Positions 1-12,119 are shown, counted from the stretch's first letter. The stretch: 28,029 bases of DNA from Reticulitermes lucifugus (GCA_026260175.1 JAKCWW010000296.1:262-28290), one strand, 5' to 3'. Notes: generated by a model not told the origin, from the sequence alone. Translations and numbers: made by a program.

Positions 1-3000
1 CGATCTGTTGGCCGAGCAAGTGACGTCACGTCACTCGACGAGCCACGCGCCGTCTAATCCCGGTTTTACAGTGCTGCTGTATGCACGTCTGTTAGCACGA
101 GTCCTGAAGGAACTCACGGGGGGATATCAAGCCACTTTGATAGCCACCATTATAATTTATAGCAATCACGCAGCTTGCGTTTATTTCTGAATTAACGAAG
201 TAATTGCAACTGTTTGGAATAATAAAAGGAGATCAACTACAGGTACTGGAAAAATTTCGGTTGTCGAAGATGAATGCTGTTCAGAGCGAACCATACCACA
301 GCATGTTTTCCATCCTACTATCTGTAGCGAAAACATTTCAGTACTACAAATGCTGGTATGTGCTCTTCCCTCCCTTTGTCAAGAAAACAGCTAGGCTGCA
401 GGCAAGCCCTTCCGAAGTTGTCGTCGCGAACAAAAGAACCACTTACCCGTATACTACCTGTCACTATACAAGGAAGATATTTTAAGTCTTAAATGGACTT
501 GAGGCATGTTAGACCTCTACCAATCCTTAAGTAAAGTCGGCAATTAGAGGTTTGAAATGCTGAACCCCTGCGCGGCTTCCAAATCTGAATAGTACACTTT
601 TGATTTAATGTATACGTTATAACATTAAGAACCAGTTTATTATCTCATCTTTCGAGACTTGAACTACGGACCCTGGCCGGTTACTGTAGTCTGTTTCCCC
701 TATTTTCAAAATAAGTTGCGACAGCTGTTGAGTCACAAGACAGCCATACAGTTGTGTTGAGTGTACGTGCCATGTCCACTGACACTGGTCCCACGGTGAT
801 GTGATCAGATCTGTGAGTTCTGAACAGATGTTGAGCTTAGGGCTGTATGGAAGTCACAGCGTGCTGTAGGAACGTTCTCGATCAATTTTGAGACAGCACA
901 CGCGTTGGAAATTGTAAGGTAGTAAAAGGACAATGATAAGTGACAATTTCTAGCTAGTTTTGTTGAGTAACTTTATATCTGTAGGCATAGAACGTACACC
1001 GAATATAGTGTGATGGAATTCAGTCCCATCTTCACCCAGTAATGAGGTGGAAATATTGTTTCATGGCTCTTTTTTTGGCGTTACAGCCAAAATCGGGCCT
1101 AGGCCGCCTCGTTTTGAGGTCTCTAAATCACACACAGTTAGGCATGCAACCGGCAGAACTCCTCTGAGCGAGTGATTAGCACGTCGCAGAGGCACAACAA
1201 ACACAAGAGACGCAGCCCTGCGCCTAAGACCGCACGGCCACCGGGATCGGCCGCTGTTTTCTTGGTACGGTCAAAATTTTTCTGGGAGATACGTGCGCTC
1301 TACGCATTTCTGTAAAAAATTATTGTATTATTTAAAGGAATGCCGTGGTTACAGCCCAGGTTTTCCAACGAATTGTGCATGAACTTGTGTAAATATTATT
1401 CGTAGATTCGTAGGGAAGTTCACATTTCAGCGACCTCAGTACTGGTGCAGCTGCAAGTACATTAATTCTTGTTCCAGTGGTTGCTTTGTGTACCACTAAC
1501 TTAACGTTTAGAAATTCTACATTTTGCTAACTGTATTTGTGTGGCTTTTATGGGACCAGTGAATATATGAGTTTTTATTTATTTATTCACTGACCACATT
1601 AAAAGCAGTAAATCATTTTAACAATATTTAACATAATCTATTTAGTAGTATGTTATTGAAATAAGAATCATAAATTGTTTTAATGATGCATTGTTTCTAA
1701 CCATGTTTTGTATATTTTTCAGCAGAACTTGCATGTTAATGTATACACTGCTACACGAGATCCATGATAATGGCACGGATGAGCACGGAACATGTTGGAG
1801 GTTATAAAGATAGGTGGGCAATCCCACCAAGAACAATGTACATGGTTGATTTTAATTTCAAACATTAATTTAAAATGTTAGCAACTTGCAGACGGAACTG
1901 GATAATTTTCTGTTGCTGTTAGACCCCCATGCAAGCAGGACCCGCGATCCCAAGAGTTTTATGGCCCCGCTTAAAACTGGTTGCTGCTTCTGCGTCATTC
2001 AGTGCGTCAGAAGTGGCGTTGAACCGAGTGTTTTATTTATCAGTTCCTTTGCAATTCCGCGGTGTATACTGTTCAACTTTCGGATTTGTATTTGTAGTAT
2101 TTTTAGCATGGGAATGGGAATGGCGTGCTAGAAACTATGATTATTTGTGCCCGTAAATCGCCGTAAATTTTTAATTCGACAATGAACTAGTGGGATTGCT
2201 TACACGTGCGCTTTGTAATGGAATGGACATAAAGTGAACGGTTAACTCATTTCCTTGTATTCTTACTTTTCTCACCTGCGTGTTAGATTTAAAAGTCGAA
2301 ATTAGTCGTAGAGTGCTAGTGAGTGTAGGTGGTGCTACAAATGGATAGTTACACAATTGATTTCTACAAGTATATTTTTATGCGATGAGATGGTGGGAAC
2401 ACAGTCAAGTGCATTTCGTCTGTGTCTCGTAAGCCCCATATGTGGCACAGCGGGCACGGGCACATTTCTTGTGTACGTTTTTACGTTTGCGACCCGTGTA
2501 AACGGATTTTAGGATATCTTGTGTGCGGAGTTCCCCCCCCCCCCATCTAGCTTTCGTCTGTAGAGTCAAATGAATTTTGAAACGTTCTTAGACGCGGTGT
2601 TTATCTTGCCGAAAACTACATTACACTCTCCGGCTAGGGCAAATATTTAGCGGGCTATACCTTGGGTCGTGTTAACTTTTAGGCTCGTTGTTAGCTGTTT
2701 TATATGGAGCTCTTGTATGTATTGGAAGGTTCAAAATTTATTCACGTTAATGCAGCCCTTTAGTACTGCATCTGTATTCGAAAGCCTGAATTAAATTGTG
2801 GCATTTTTATTTGCCAAATTTAATAACCCAGGCATTGTTTTACGTTTTTGTGATTTAACGCCCCATGCGAATTTACACCACTTCCTAATTTGCGCTCTCT
2901 CATTTTCGGTTTAACGCCCTTTGGCTTGCGGAGTTCCTTTACCATATACTTTTATGTCTGATGGGAACGCAACTAGGGCGTAAAACAAGGTGTGGGTGTA

Positions 3001-5072
3001 CATATTTGAGGCAGAGGGTATAAAGCTTAATCTAACTGCAAATTGTGACTATTTAATTTTTGTTTGTTATATTTTTTGTGGTGCCATGTATTGGGATTTT
3101 GGTCCGCTTGCGTAAAATATTGCTGGTAGTTAATGTTGGTAAAATTGTTCGTGAGCGTGGCGTCTTATACTACAGAACACAGGGTGTGTAATGTAAAAAA
3201 CTCGTAAATGCGGAAGTATTAGGCAAGCGTTGCAATTCACGGATATCTTTTTAATATTCGTGGCGCTCCTTCGTGAAATAGTGTAATGAGTTTGGTGCGA
3301 AAACTGGAGGCTGCTAGGTTTTGTGGCAGATAATTTGAAAGCTGTTGTTCTAAGTAAGCGGTAAGAACTGACGAAGCAGAAGAGCGTTTGGTGGGAGGAG
3401 GAGTTCAAACGTGCGAGATTTGAGATTCGTAAGGCGCTGTTGATGAAGATATGATATGACGATGCGTAGGTTGGGTATAGTTACCGAAGTGTGTGAGGAG
3501 CTTTCTGGCTCCATTTAATGGCTCAAGAATACCAAGATGATTCAGTGATTCTCAGATACGGACAACAGCATGAATATGGGTCCGTCAGTCCCACATTGTT
3601 ACTCTTGATGCTGCAGTGACTGCTAACGAAACTGTGCTTTTACCTTTGCATAGGGCAGGTTGGAACTACAAAGCGTAGGCAGGCCGATGAGAACGTATTT
3701 GTTGTAGGAAGGGAAGTTGGTTTCAGTTTCCTGCAGTGTCGTGGGAGTCGGGCGACAACCATTTTCAGCCAGTGAATTTACATTTCTTTGCCGTGTTACT
3801 GTATATCGTCTGTCAGTTAATTTGATGCCGTCCAGTTTTCGCGGAACGAAAGTTTGCGTTCCTGACTGATTGTAAACAGGTCTACTTGATTCCAAATCTG
3901 GCCACTTTGCTGCTCTGGTCAGTCATTCAGAAAAGTGCGGGGCTGGTATGGATTATGCCAGAAATGCTGTTCTCCCTCAAGTTATCCACATTTTTTGCAC
4001 TTTTTCGATCGACCGCACAGCTAGTTGAGTGGAGCCGTGACCTCGAGAAGATACTCAGCGGGTGAATAAGTTTCCTGCGATTTTGTTTTGTGCACACGTC
4101 ACTGGACGTTGTCCAGAGCCAGTTGAATCCAGATTTAATTTTTCCGTATTCTCTGCTGTTGTTAGGTGACAAGTGGCGTCATTCCTTTGGGGTTTCGGTG
4201 AAGAAATCTACACAATTTTTTCTTGTCCCGTATTCCACCGGTTTCGCCCTTCTCGTCTCACATCACGAAATTTGGATAAGGGTAAAGAATTATGCGCCCT
4301 CTCGTTATGCAATTTCTTTTCATGTGTGTTACGTTCTGTTGGATCCTGGAGATCTCTCCGGGACTCAAATCTTAAACACCTGCGCGGTATGCCTTACCGT
4401 AGATAACGTAGTGCGAGAGACCAGTTTTCAGATCCACGTGAATCATCATAAAAGGGTTTCATTGCAGTGGAGCACCATAGGGGGGGGGCTGCCGGGCTGC
4501 AGCTCCCCTCCAAATCGAAATTTAAGGAACAGAGATTTTGTAGACAGCCATGTTACCTGATATTACCCTTCATTCACTGAAATCGGCTGATGACTAGTAG
4601 TACATTGCAATTTTGAAAAATAAAAAATACTTAGGACGTCGTCGATGGAATTAAACGCCAAGAAGATGAGTCCTTTTGATTTAAATGACGTGAGTCATGG
4701 AACATGTAGTTATGCCTGTATGTATATGAATGCAGTTGTAAACAGCGTTAGTTATACTTATGACGTGATTTTTATAACAATTTATATATAGCTTCAGGGT
4801 CAGGCCCCNGTGAAAAATTCTGGCTTCGCGCCTGTTCCATTACATGACGCTGCGTAAGCCTCTCGGAAACTGCGAGCCGTTCTTCCCGCTTATAACAGGA
4901 AACTACGAGTATATATTGTCTCCAATCAATATTACGTTATCTTCCCTAAGTCACAAATGACGTCCTTCTGCGTGCTGACGAGCTTCACGTCTTGTTAACA
5001 CATATAGAAATATTCGACAATGCCCCCACTGCTTGGGACTTGTTCAAAAGGATTTGTTGAATAACGTCTTAA
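1..5072. other. Non-coding stretch, probably upstream intron or 5' flank of pumilio
   Basis: No exon, RNA gene or classifiable mobile element could be recognised here. Because the first visible pumilio exon starts inside a codon, this stretch is either upstream intron or 5' flank. Visible details are a run of 12 C at 2533-2544, a short inverted repeat around 1554-1595 (CAGTGAATA against TATTCACTG), a run of nine G near 4482-4490 followed by a GC-rich patch, and one ambiguous base (n) near 4809. The longest open frame (4090-4560, 156 codons) resembles no family I know and has a second open frame over the same bases, so I treat it as chance. Confidence 0.5.
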
Positions 5073-5824
5073 GCGCGTTCGCAAAATTGCGAAAGCGACT
5101 ATTAGCTTCGTCGTGTATGTTCGCATGGAACAGCTCGGCTCCCACTGAACGGATTTTTATGAAATTTCATATTTGAGTATTTTTCGAAAATCCGTCAACA
5201 AAATTCACATTTAATTATCTGACAAAAATAACGGGCACTTTACGTGAAGACCTATGTACTTTTATGGTAATATCTCTCTGAATTCTTCTTAGAATGAGAA
5301 ATGTTTCAGACAAAATTATAGAGAAAATCAAAACACAAAAATTTCTGTTAAGTAACTATTTTCCGAAAATCGTGCCTTTCATTTATAATGTGAAAAAATA
5401 TGGTACAGCCAGACAGGCCACACATGACAATATAATACTGCGTAGTAAAGATATGATGTGCATGCCGGATAAGCAAGGCAAGAATACACACTCACAATAT
5501 TTAATATCTGTTGTTTCATAACTGGTTAATTCCGTGTGATCTCGTAAAATGCTTTACGGCAACGCTTACAAAAACTGAGGAACTGCGCAACGACTTATCC
5601 GGCATTACGATCTGCTTAGCCAAATTATACGCCTACGGATGGCCAGGAGCAAATGAACTTTCTTTTGTTTCAGTGCAACATCGCCACTTTGCATTAAGAC
5701 ATAACGTACGTTTTATTGTTGCTGGCGACATTTTCCGTAAAAGCGTTGTTGTGTTTCTACTGCATCAGTGATTACGCGAACGCTTCACATTGTTACATTA
5801 CACGTACATCGCCTATCGTGTTTA
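5073..5824 (+). repeat. Unnamed interspersed repeat family R, copy 1 (longest copy)
   Basis: This is the longest copy of a repeat that recurs at 9137-9650, 10050-10559, 25507-25702 and about 26060-26330. The head carries a GCGTTCGCAAAATTGCGAAA motif followed by CGCATGGAACA and CCCACTGAACGGATTTT. The middle has GAGTATTTTTCGAAA, TTACGTGAAGACCTATG and AATGAGAAATGTTTCAGACA. The end has CAGTGATTACGCGAACGC, then a CACGTACATCGCC-like tail. About 240 bases near 5520-5765 are absent from the copy at 10050 but partly shared with 25507-25702 (TTTTATTGTTGCTGGCGACA), so the 10050 copy probably lost them. No coding capacity, tRNA-like promoter or poly-A tail was seen, so its class is unknown. Boundaries are approximate. 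Confidence 0.75.
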
Positions 5825-6068
5825 ACATACCTCGTAAGTAAAAATCTCATGGGCTGAGGCTTGGCGAACGTGGAGACTATAGTCCTCTGCTTGTAATTCT
5901 GTAACAAAACACTGACTGAACGACGCATAAAATTGCTTGCTGTGTCAGCTTTTGCAATGCCTTGTCAAAAAAAGGATAGGTTATCTCGTAACTAGACGGG
6001 TGATCAAAGAATGGTGTCACTGCTACTTATCGGTGTTACGATCTTACAGAAAAAGAAATGGACTGAAT

Positions 6069-6321
6069 CAGGGGTATATAAATTTTCCAGTAATCTAGTA
6101 GCCAGCTACAAATTCTAGGCGCCCGAAGGGAGATATGAAGCAAGTTCAGTGTGTGCACCCTAAATCTTGTTTGATCTGTAAACCTCACTGTCAATTTGGC
6201 GCTTTCTGCTCGGTGCTTGGTGACACACATTTTCGTGCGTAAGGGTAAGGGGAAGAGCTGCAGTAGTATGCTGAAAATATTAGTCGCCACCGCACTGAAC
6301 GTAGTCGCTGTGCACCCCTTG
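6069..6321. mobile_element. hAT-like MITE, longer copy
   Basis: The left end reads CAGGGGTATATAAATTTTCC and the right end reads GTCGCTGTGCACCCCTTG. The same family recurs at 11827-11989. Shared interior motifs are AAATTTTCC, GCCAGCT, AATTCTAG, AAGCAAGTTC and, near the right end, an AAAATnnTCGCCAC-type stretch. This copy is about 90 bases longer than the other, so that one is an internal deletion derivative or this one carries extra sequence. The CAGGGGTG-type terminus suggests hAT, but no clear 8-bp target duplication is visible, so the superfamily is an inference. It is non-autonomous. A minus-strand open frame across 6036-6290 is incidental. Confidence 0.6.
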
Positions 6322-6518
6322 GCCCAGTAATCCTAGTCGCACTCAGAGCACACCACATTCTAACCTAAGCGTCATATAATGGCACTTCGTGTTGCACTGT
6401 AGCGTCAGCACATATCTGAGCCCTAGACGGTCGAAGTTTAAAAGCCGGGCAGGGGCTCCGAGATGTGCCTCCCATCACGTCTGTTGTGTATATATTTAGC
6501 TATGTATTTTTCAGAATA

Positions 6519-6618
6519 GGGCCGTCGGTTAATAAAACCACTCATCTTAAGGCCCGTCTTTTTTGTTTTTTCGGGGATGGGGCGGTCTGATTATAAGACC
6601 ACTCATGTTAAAGAGCCT
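6519..6618. repeat. Imperfect tandem duplication, period about 61 bp
   Basis: The segment around GGGCCGTCGGTTAATAAAAC at 6519-6553 recurs as GGGGCGGTCTGATTATAAGA at 6580-6618. Each is followed by ACCACTCATnTTAA (6537-6550 and 6598-6611), giving an offset of 61 bases. A T-rich spacer separates the two units. No function is suggested. Confidence 0.6.
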
Positions 6619-8355
6619 ACATCCGTGATACATCGAAATACATGCACGGCTCCTATATAGCAACTATACGAAGTTGTATTCGGAGTACCGGCTGCAGCCA
6701 GTCGGTACACATTGTAGTTTCGTTATTTTGGAGCATGTGCTGGGCCACCGGTATCATGCCAGAAGGCCCCTGATGGTAGGTAATGTGTTTGTATCATTAT
6801 CCATTGTGGACCAGTGGGTTGCTTGTGGAACAGCAGAGACCAATTTATTGGCCTCGACCTTGAGACTGACACAGGCGGACGCCTCTGTTGCTCGCTCTCA
6901 GTTGTGTTGCTAGGATGCTGAGGCAGAGAAAGATAGATGTACAGTCATTGAACTGGCGTGGGGGACTGCAGTGATGCCACATCTTCGTCACCCACCGCCG
7001 ATTCAGTTTTGTTAGGACGATGTGTGCTTGTTTTCGTCACATGTCTATTTCTTTCAGCGCTAGCAATACGTCACATGTTACTTTTACAGTCTTTTATGTT
7101 GGCCGCTATCCACGCCGCAGACACCATTGCCGGATATTGACATGTTCGCAGTTTCTGTTGTGTGGTTGTGTATGTTCTTCACTATAGCCGTGTGTTGAAC
7201 CCTATTTCTGTTTTAGCAGGTTGGAGAAAATTGAACTTTTTAAAAATTTTTATTCAGTGATTCCCATCGTCCCCTCATGGTTTAGGCGTAAATGTTTTGG
7301 TGAGATACGTTTGCATGCTTTACATAGATACTAACAGTACACTTGTCTGTCAGTATTTCTTCTTTGTTTGTGATCCCTTGTTGACATTATTACGAATGTT
7401 CTGCGAAACGTTTCTCGTAAGGCTTTCGCACATCTTCCCAGAAATAAAAACCACATGTTGTTGTGTACCTGTATCGCAGTGTTTTTTTTTATTTTCGTGG
7501 CCATCCATGCCGCCTTAGTCCAAATGGTTGATGGTGAAAGTGTAAGTTGAAGCGTAAAGGCAAATCCTTCATAATTAACAGAGTCTGTTACCTTATTCAC
7601 CACCACCCCAAGAACGTATCTTTTGCATGTAGGAGGTATTCATTAGTTCTTACTTGGCAGTTCTAGCATAAAGAGACTGGCCCAAACAAAAAATTTTTGT
7701 GTGGCCCTGAATTTCATAACCGCAATTCGTGTGGGATTTTTGGTGGGCAACGTGAAACTGAGATTGGTACTATCCCTAATACCCAGGTTTCCCCCCGTCA
7801 GTGTCATTCCGCCAGTGCTTCAATGCTTACATTTTATTTATCTACCACCGGCGCTGTATAGACATAACAATTAACATGGCCTTGAAATAAAACGTTAACC
7901 ACTTCATAATATATTATCCGTCAGTTTAGGTGAAGACTGTCAATGGAACGCGCTGTTTTACCTTTTGAGTTTCGGAACTAAGCTACATGCTCTCTGTCTC
8001 TACAAAGGTTACCCATGCAGAAGATTTAGTTAAAAAATACGTAGTTGTGCAACAGCAGGCTTCTCTGCATGATTAACATGTCGAGGAGCGAACTTGACAA
8101 CAAAGCTGCGAGAGCAGTGAGAGACGCTGCGATGCTGCTGCTTCTGCGGAGACCGCCCAGGGATGCCTTTTCTGCGAATTCGAGAAGTTTCGAGAATCGA
8201 CGGCATCGAAGAGAAGGCCCCGGGAACAACGATCGGTTTGCTAGAGGAAGGAGCTCGTATAACCGAAAATTGGCTTGCAAATTGAAAAAAAAAATACCTT
8301 CGTGAATTTATGCTTGTTGTATAAGTGAAAACTCGCAAACAGATTCTTCATTTTC

Positions 8356-8380
8356 GGGGCCGGGGGGGATGGGGGGAGGG
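8356..8380 (+). other. Potential G-quadruplex motif
   Basis: Four G runs lie on the plus strand with very short loops: 4 G at 8356-8359, 7 G at 8362-8368, 6 G at 8371-8376 and 3 G at 8378-8380, with loops of 2, 2 and 1 bases. This meets the usual G3+N1-7 pattern. It lies on the non-template (RNA-like) strand relative to pumilio, so it would also be present in an unspliced transcript if transcription starts upstream. Formation in cells is not shown by sequence. Confidence 0.6.
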
Positions 8381-9136
8381 TGTTGTATATGAAAGCACGG
8401 TTGTGTTGGGGGTTTATTCGGTTAACGAAAACCTACCCCTTTTTGCACGGCCGTATGGCTGTAGCGGAATTGCAGGTTAGAGAGGATGTGTATCCGCCGA
8501 GGAAACCATTCCGGATGCGGAACGTTACATTGACCTTCCCCGTTGCGCACGCACACACCTGTCTGCTTGATACTGGGGGGCCACTGACATTTTACCCTTC
8601 AAACCTGCAGTGGCGTTGTGACTCACCCTGTTTTTCCGCATCGGTCTGTGGATCGATACAATGGTGCCTAAGGGATTAAGAATCGTAAAAAGAGTGGATT
8701 TTCGCTAGCGTAATTGCAAGTTCATGCTGGAGGACACTTAGTAGCTGTTTGCAGTGTCTGCTTTATTTCGTGGCTAATTGTATTCATGGCTTTGACTTCA
8801 TTAATAGTGTAATATCGGTTGAAAATTCAAGGAAAAAATTTACCGCTTACGTATTACAAGGATTTGTGGGACATTTTCAGATTGCGATTTCACTGAATAC
8901 GGATTTTGCGAAATTGGAAAAGTAATGGAAAAGAATGCTGTTGGAATAAGCACAGTAATGATATTACAGGCGTGCTTTTCTGTGGCATAGGGCTACTCTG
9001 AAAGTGGAAGCAGTAGGTTCCTCCAAAATGTGGTGCCCGTATCGCTATTGGTCATCACATCCTTGACGACATGTCTTTATACTCCCTGGCGTATGGCGTT
9101 CGTTACGTGAACAACCGAAAATTACGATGACTGTCG

Positions 9137-9650
9137 GATTAAACAAGACCGGCAATGTACATATAACGTAACATTGGGGCGCGTTCTCTTAACCGTTGTT
9201 GCCGTGGAAAAGCAGGAAGTATTAAATATCATGAGTGTGTGCCTGTATTCTTGCATCTTTTCTGTGCCGTATTGTATTGTCATCAGTCTACCATATTTTT
9301 CCACGTTATCTCATAAACGGCACTTTTCGAAAAAAAAATTGTACATAAATTGTGTTTTTTGATTTTGTCTACAACTTTTGTCTGAAACATTTCTCATTCT
9401 AAGAATAATTCAGCGAGATATTATCATGAATGTGTATAGGTCTTCACGTAAAGTACCTGTTATACTTCTTAGATTTTAATAAAACTTGAATTTTCTCGAC
9501 GGATTGTCAAAGATTACTGAGGTATCAGATTTCGTCAAAATCCGTCCGAGTTGTTCCATGCGGACAGACGGACGGACGGACAGAAATGACGAAGTAATTG
9601 TCGCTTTTCACAATTTTACGAACGCGCCAAAAATTGAGAAAGATTTGATC
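9137..9650 (-). repeat. Repeat family R, copy 2 (reverse orientation)
   Basis: Read on the minus strand, this matches the repeat at 10050-10559 and 5073-5824. Plus-strand landmarks are GGCAATGTACATATAACG (tail), CATTTCTCATTCTAAGAATA, TAGGTCTTCACGTAAAGTAC, GTTCCATGCGGACAGACGG and GTCGCTTTTCACAATTTTAC (head). It contains a short GGAC tandem run at about 9561-9582. It lies head to head with copy 3, about 400 bases away, and the homology continues slightly past the head (CGCGCCAAAAATTG). The frames at 9174-9362 and 9486-9683 are repeat sequence, not genes. Confidence 0.8.
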
Positions 9651-10049
9651 GGCTACGTTAAGAGCGATAGTAGTTCTGTCTAGATATGGCAGTACCTTCC
9701 ACTGCGATTAAATGCATTCACATTCTGGTCCTGTTCTTAACAGCCGGCATTAAGACATGCCTACGAACGTTGCCCTGCGTAGACTGTGGGTGGTCACAGC
9801 GCTGTAACGAGACCTTGGTGTTGTTCGAATCTGCAATTTCAAGGAGTGAACGTGGATGTTACGTAAAGATATTGTAGTTGCGTCTCGGGACAGTGCCACC
9901 TCTCGAGGTTATTTTTTGTTTCTCACACCGAAGGTTGACGGAGGACTTGGCACGTAGTCGATATACAACTTCGCAAGATACGGTTGGTTACCTCTCCTGC
10001 TGTCTTGTGCATCGTATCGTCATATCGGTATTAAATCGCCAATGCCATT
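9651..10049. other. Spacer between inverted copies of repeat R
   Basis: About 400 bases of unique sequence separate the two head-to-head copies of repeat R. It has no recognisable exon or transposon feature. The open frames 9686-9877 and 9878-10171 run into the repeat and look incidental. If the two flanking copies are arms of one foldback element, this is its loop; otherwise it is ordinary DNA caught between two insertions. Confidence 0.5.
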
Positions 10050-10559
10050 TTTATGCGCGATCGCAAAATTGCGAAAAGCGACTGCTACCTTCGCTATGTC
10101 TGTCCGTGGGTCTGTCCGCATGGAACAACTCTGCTCCCACTGGACGGATTTTCATGAAATGTATTATTTGAGTATTTTTCGAAAGTCTGTCGAGAAGTTC
10201 AAATGTCATTAAAATCTAACGAGAATAACGGGTACTGTACATGAAGACGTATGAACATTTATTACAGTATCTCGCTGAACTCCTCCTAGAATGAAAAATA
10301 TTTCAGACAAATGTTGTAGAGAAAATCAAAACCTTTCTCCCGAAAATCGTGCCGTTTATGAGATAAGGTGGAAAAATATTGTAGAGCCGGAGAAGCCACA
10401 GACGACTATATAATACGGCGCATGCGCCTTGCATGCTGGATAACTATGGCTACAGGCACACACTCAGAATATGTAATACTTATCGCTCTTCCTCGGCAAC
10501 AGTGGTTACGCGAACGCGGCTGTGTTATGTTATACGTACATTGCCTCTCTTGTTTTTAG
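10050..10559 (+). repeat. Repeat family R, copy 3
   Basis: This plus-strand copy starts near GCGATCGCAAAATTGCGAAA and passes through CCGCATGGAACAACTC, CCCACTGGACGGATTTTCAT, GAGTATTTTTCGAAA and AATGAAAAATATTTCAGACA. It ends at CAGTGGTTACGCGAACGCGG and ACGTACATTGCCTCTCTTG. It lacks the ~240-base stretch present near the end of copy 1. It pairs with copy 2 as an inverted repeat with arms of about 500 bases. Confidence 0.8.
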
Positions 10560-11826
10560 TGTATTCGACGCAGTGTAGTCTGATGTATTCACAATCTCGT
10601 TCAATAAACCATACATATTTGCAGTACATGTCGTCTTGTTCTTTTCCATGTCGATTATTTTCTGAAGTAATATCGGTTTGTATATATTTACTTTACCTGG
10701 TACTAGTATTGCGAGATAAGTTGAAATTAATCGGTCTTTCATGTGTGCGTGGATTAGTAAAGTATAAATTGATCGTATTTTACTCATAAAGCGCCTGCGT
10801 CTTGACAGCGCGTCTATGGGGAATGCAGCGGAACGGATTTTCGCTTTACTAATTTTGTATGTTATTCTGCCGAATCACAGGATTTCGGGTGATTGTGAGT
10901 TTAGCAAGATTCTTGTATTCTTCTCTTCTGGATATTTATTGACCGTTTCGATCACTCTTGTGTCCACCGTATCTTCAGCGTTCCGGGAGACATGTCGTGC
11001 TTGGAATTCCGTTGGAGCTGCCGTTGCTTGATCATCCGTACGGTATATATTAACGTCAGTAGGCTACTATACATATTGACCGATTCTCATGGATATGTCA
11101 TCGGAGGCGACGCTATTTCATTTCTTCCATTTTCCTATTACAGTGGCGCCTTCTTATGGAAAGTCACTCCTGTAATGTTAGTTAAGTGTAAATTTGAAGT
11201 ATTTTGATAGGCATGTAGGCCTAATTTTATGCATAGCTTTGTTGTTTAATGTGATACGAGGACCGAGAAAAATATTTAGATCCTAGAAAGTGGTAAACAA
11301 TATGTACCACACGAGCGTATTTGTACTGTGATGAATCGAGTTGTGTGAAATGTGTACGAAGTCGCGTTATAAACAGTCTTTTAGCGGTAATAGTGGTTGT
11401 AAAACCTGTAAGGCAGACCAGTAAAAACACACATTACGGTCGGGTAATGTTCTGCAAATCAGTGTGCTTGAAAGTTTGAATTGAATGATGTGCAGGCCGA
11501 TGGAGGGCAGGCGTGACGTAATTTTTCCAGATAAGTTATGTATGAGGACACCAACTCGAGGGATTATCGAATGTGAAACATAACCCCGTTTGCAGTACGA
11601 GTATTTGTAACGAATTTTCGCCTCAAAAGAACATGCCAAGGCGAGTCTCTGAATGCTTTTTCTTCTGTCACTGCCATTCAGTTAATCAGGCCATCCGTGT
11701 AAATTAATCGCCTCACACTCTTAATGTTTTTTATTCCTTTCCGATTTTTGCTGTCTACTTGTTTTAGTAGACACCTATTTTTAATTGTTTTTGTAATGAA
11801 TAAGATATATAATATGTGCAGTATGT
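10560..11826. other. Non-coding stretch
   Basis: No exon, RNA gene or mobile element could be identified. Base composition is AT-rich like the surrounding intronic sequence. Overlapping short open frames on both strands (10433-10789, 10530-10787, 11367-11639) carry no recognisable domains. Confidence 0.5.
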
Positions 11827-11989
11827 CAGGAGTGCACAAATTTTCCAAAAATCTGTGCGCCAGCTCAGAATTCTAGATGCCAGAATGGTGACGTAAAGCA
11901 AGTTCCATACTGACGACCCACAAATATTTAGGCGCTACCGTTCAAAATGTCGCCACTAGGATCTGGCGCCACAGATTTGTGCACGCCTG
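11827..11989. mobile_element. hAT-like MITE with 15-bp terminal inverted repeats
   Basis: This 163-bp element starts with CAGGAGTGCACAAAT and ends with ATTTGTGCACGCCTG; the termini match at 14 of 15 positions when inverted. A second subterminal palindromic relation exists between CTGTGCGCCAG (left) and CTGGCGCCACAG (right). Interior motifs AAATTTTCC, GCCAGCTC, AATTCTAG and AAGCAAGTTC are shared with 6069-6321. The flanks CAGTATGT and CAATGTAT are only partly alike, so an 8-bp target duplication is not certain. It ends only 130 bases before pumilio exon A and stops short of the polypyrimidine tract. Confidence 0.72.
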
Positions 11990-12119
11990 CAATGTATGAC
12001 CGTTGCTATTATCTGTGCGTATTACCTCATGTGTTTGATATTCATCTTCGGTTACTTACGTTCCCGAACAATTAAACATCTACATTTCGCTCTTTTTACT
12101 GTATGTTTTCTCTCTGCAG

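Larger units (their letters stand above)
6322..9136. other. Non-coding stretch with a local duplication and a G-quadruplex motif
   Basis: No exon or classifiable element was recognised. It contains an imperfect tandem duplication at about 6519-6618 and a strong G-run cluster at 8356-8380, both listed separately. The stretch 8045-8300 is GC-richer than its surroundings and is open in one plus frame and two minus frames. It lacks a convincing splice-site pair and matches nothing I recognise. The frame at 8380-8679 (99 codons) is also unrecognised. Confidence 0.5.

Noticed and set aside
4090..4560. 156-codon plus-strand open frame
   Set aside because: No recognisable domain, overlapped by another open frame on the same strand (4173-4406), no splice or start context, and composition like the surrounding non-coding DNA.
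4800..4815. Ambiguous base n
   Set aside because: A single assembly ambiguity with no biological meaning that can be drawn from it.
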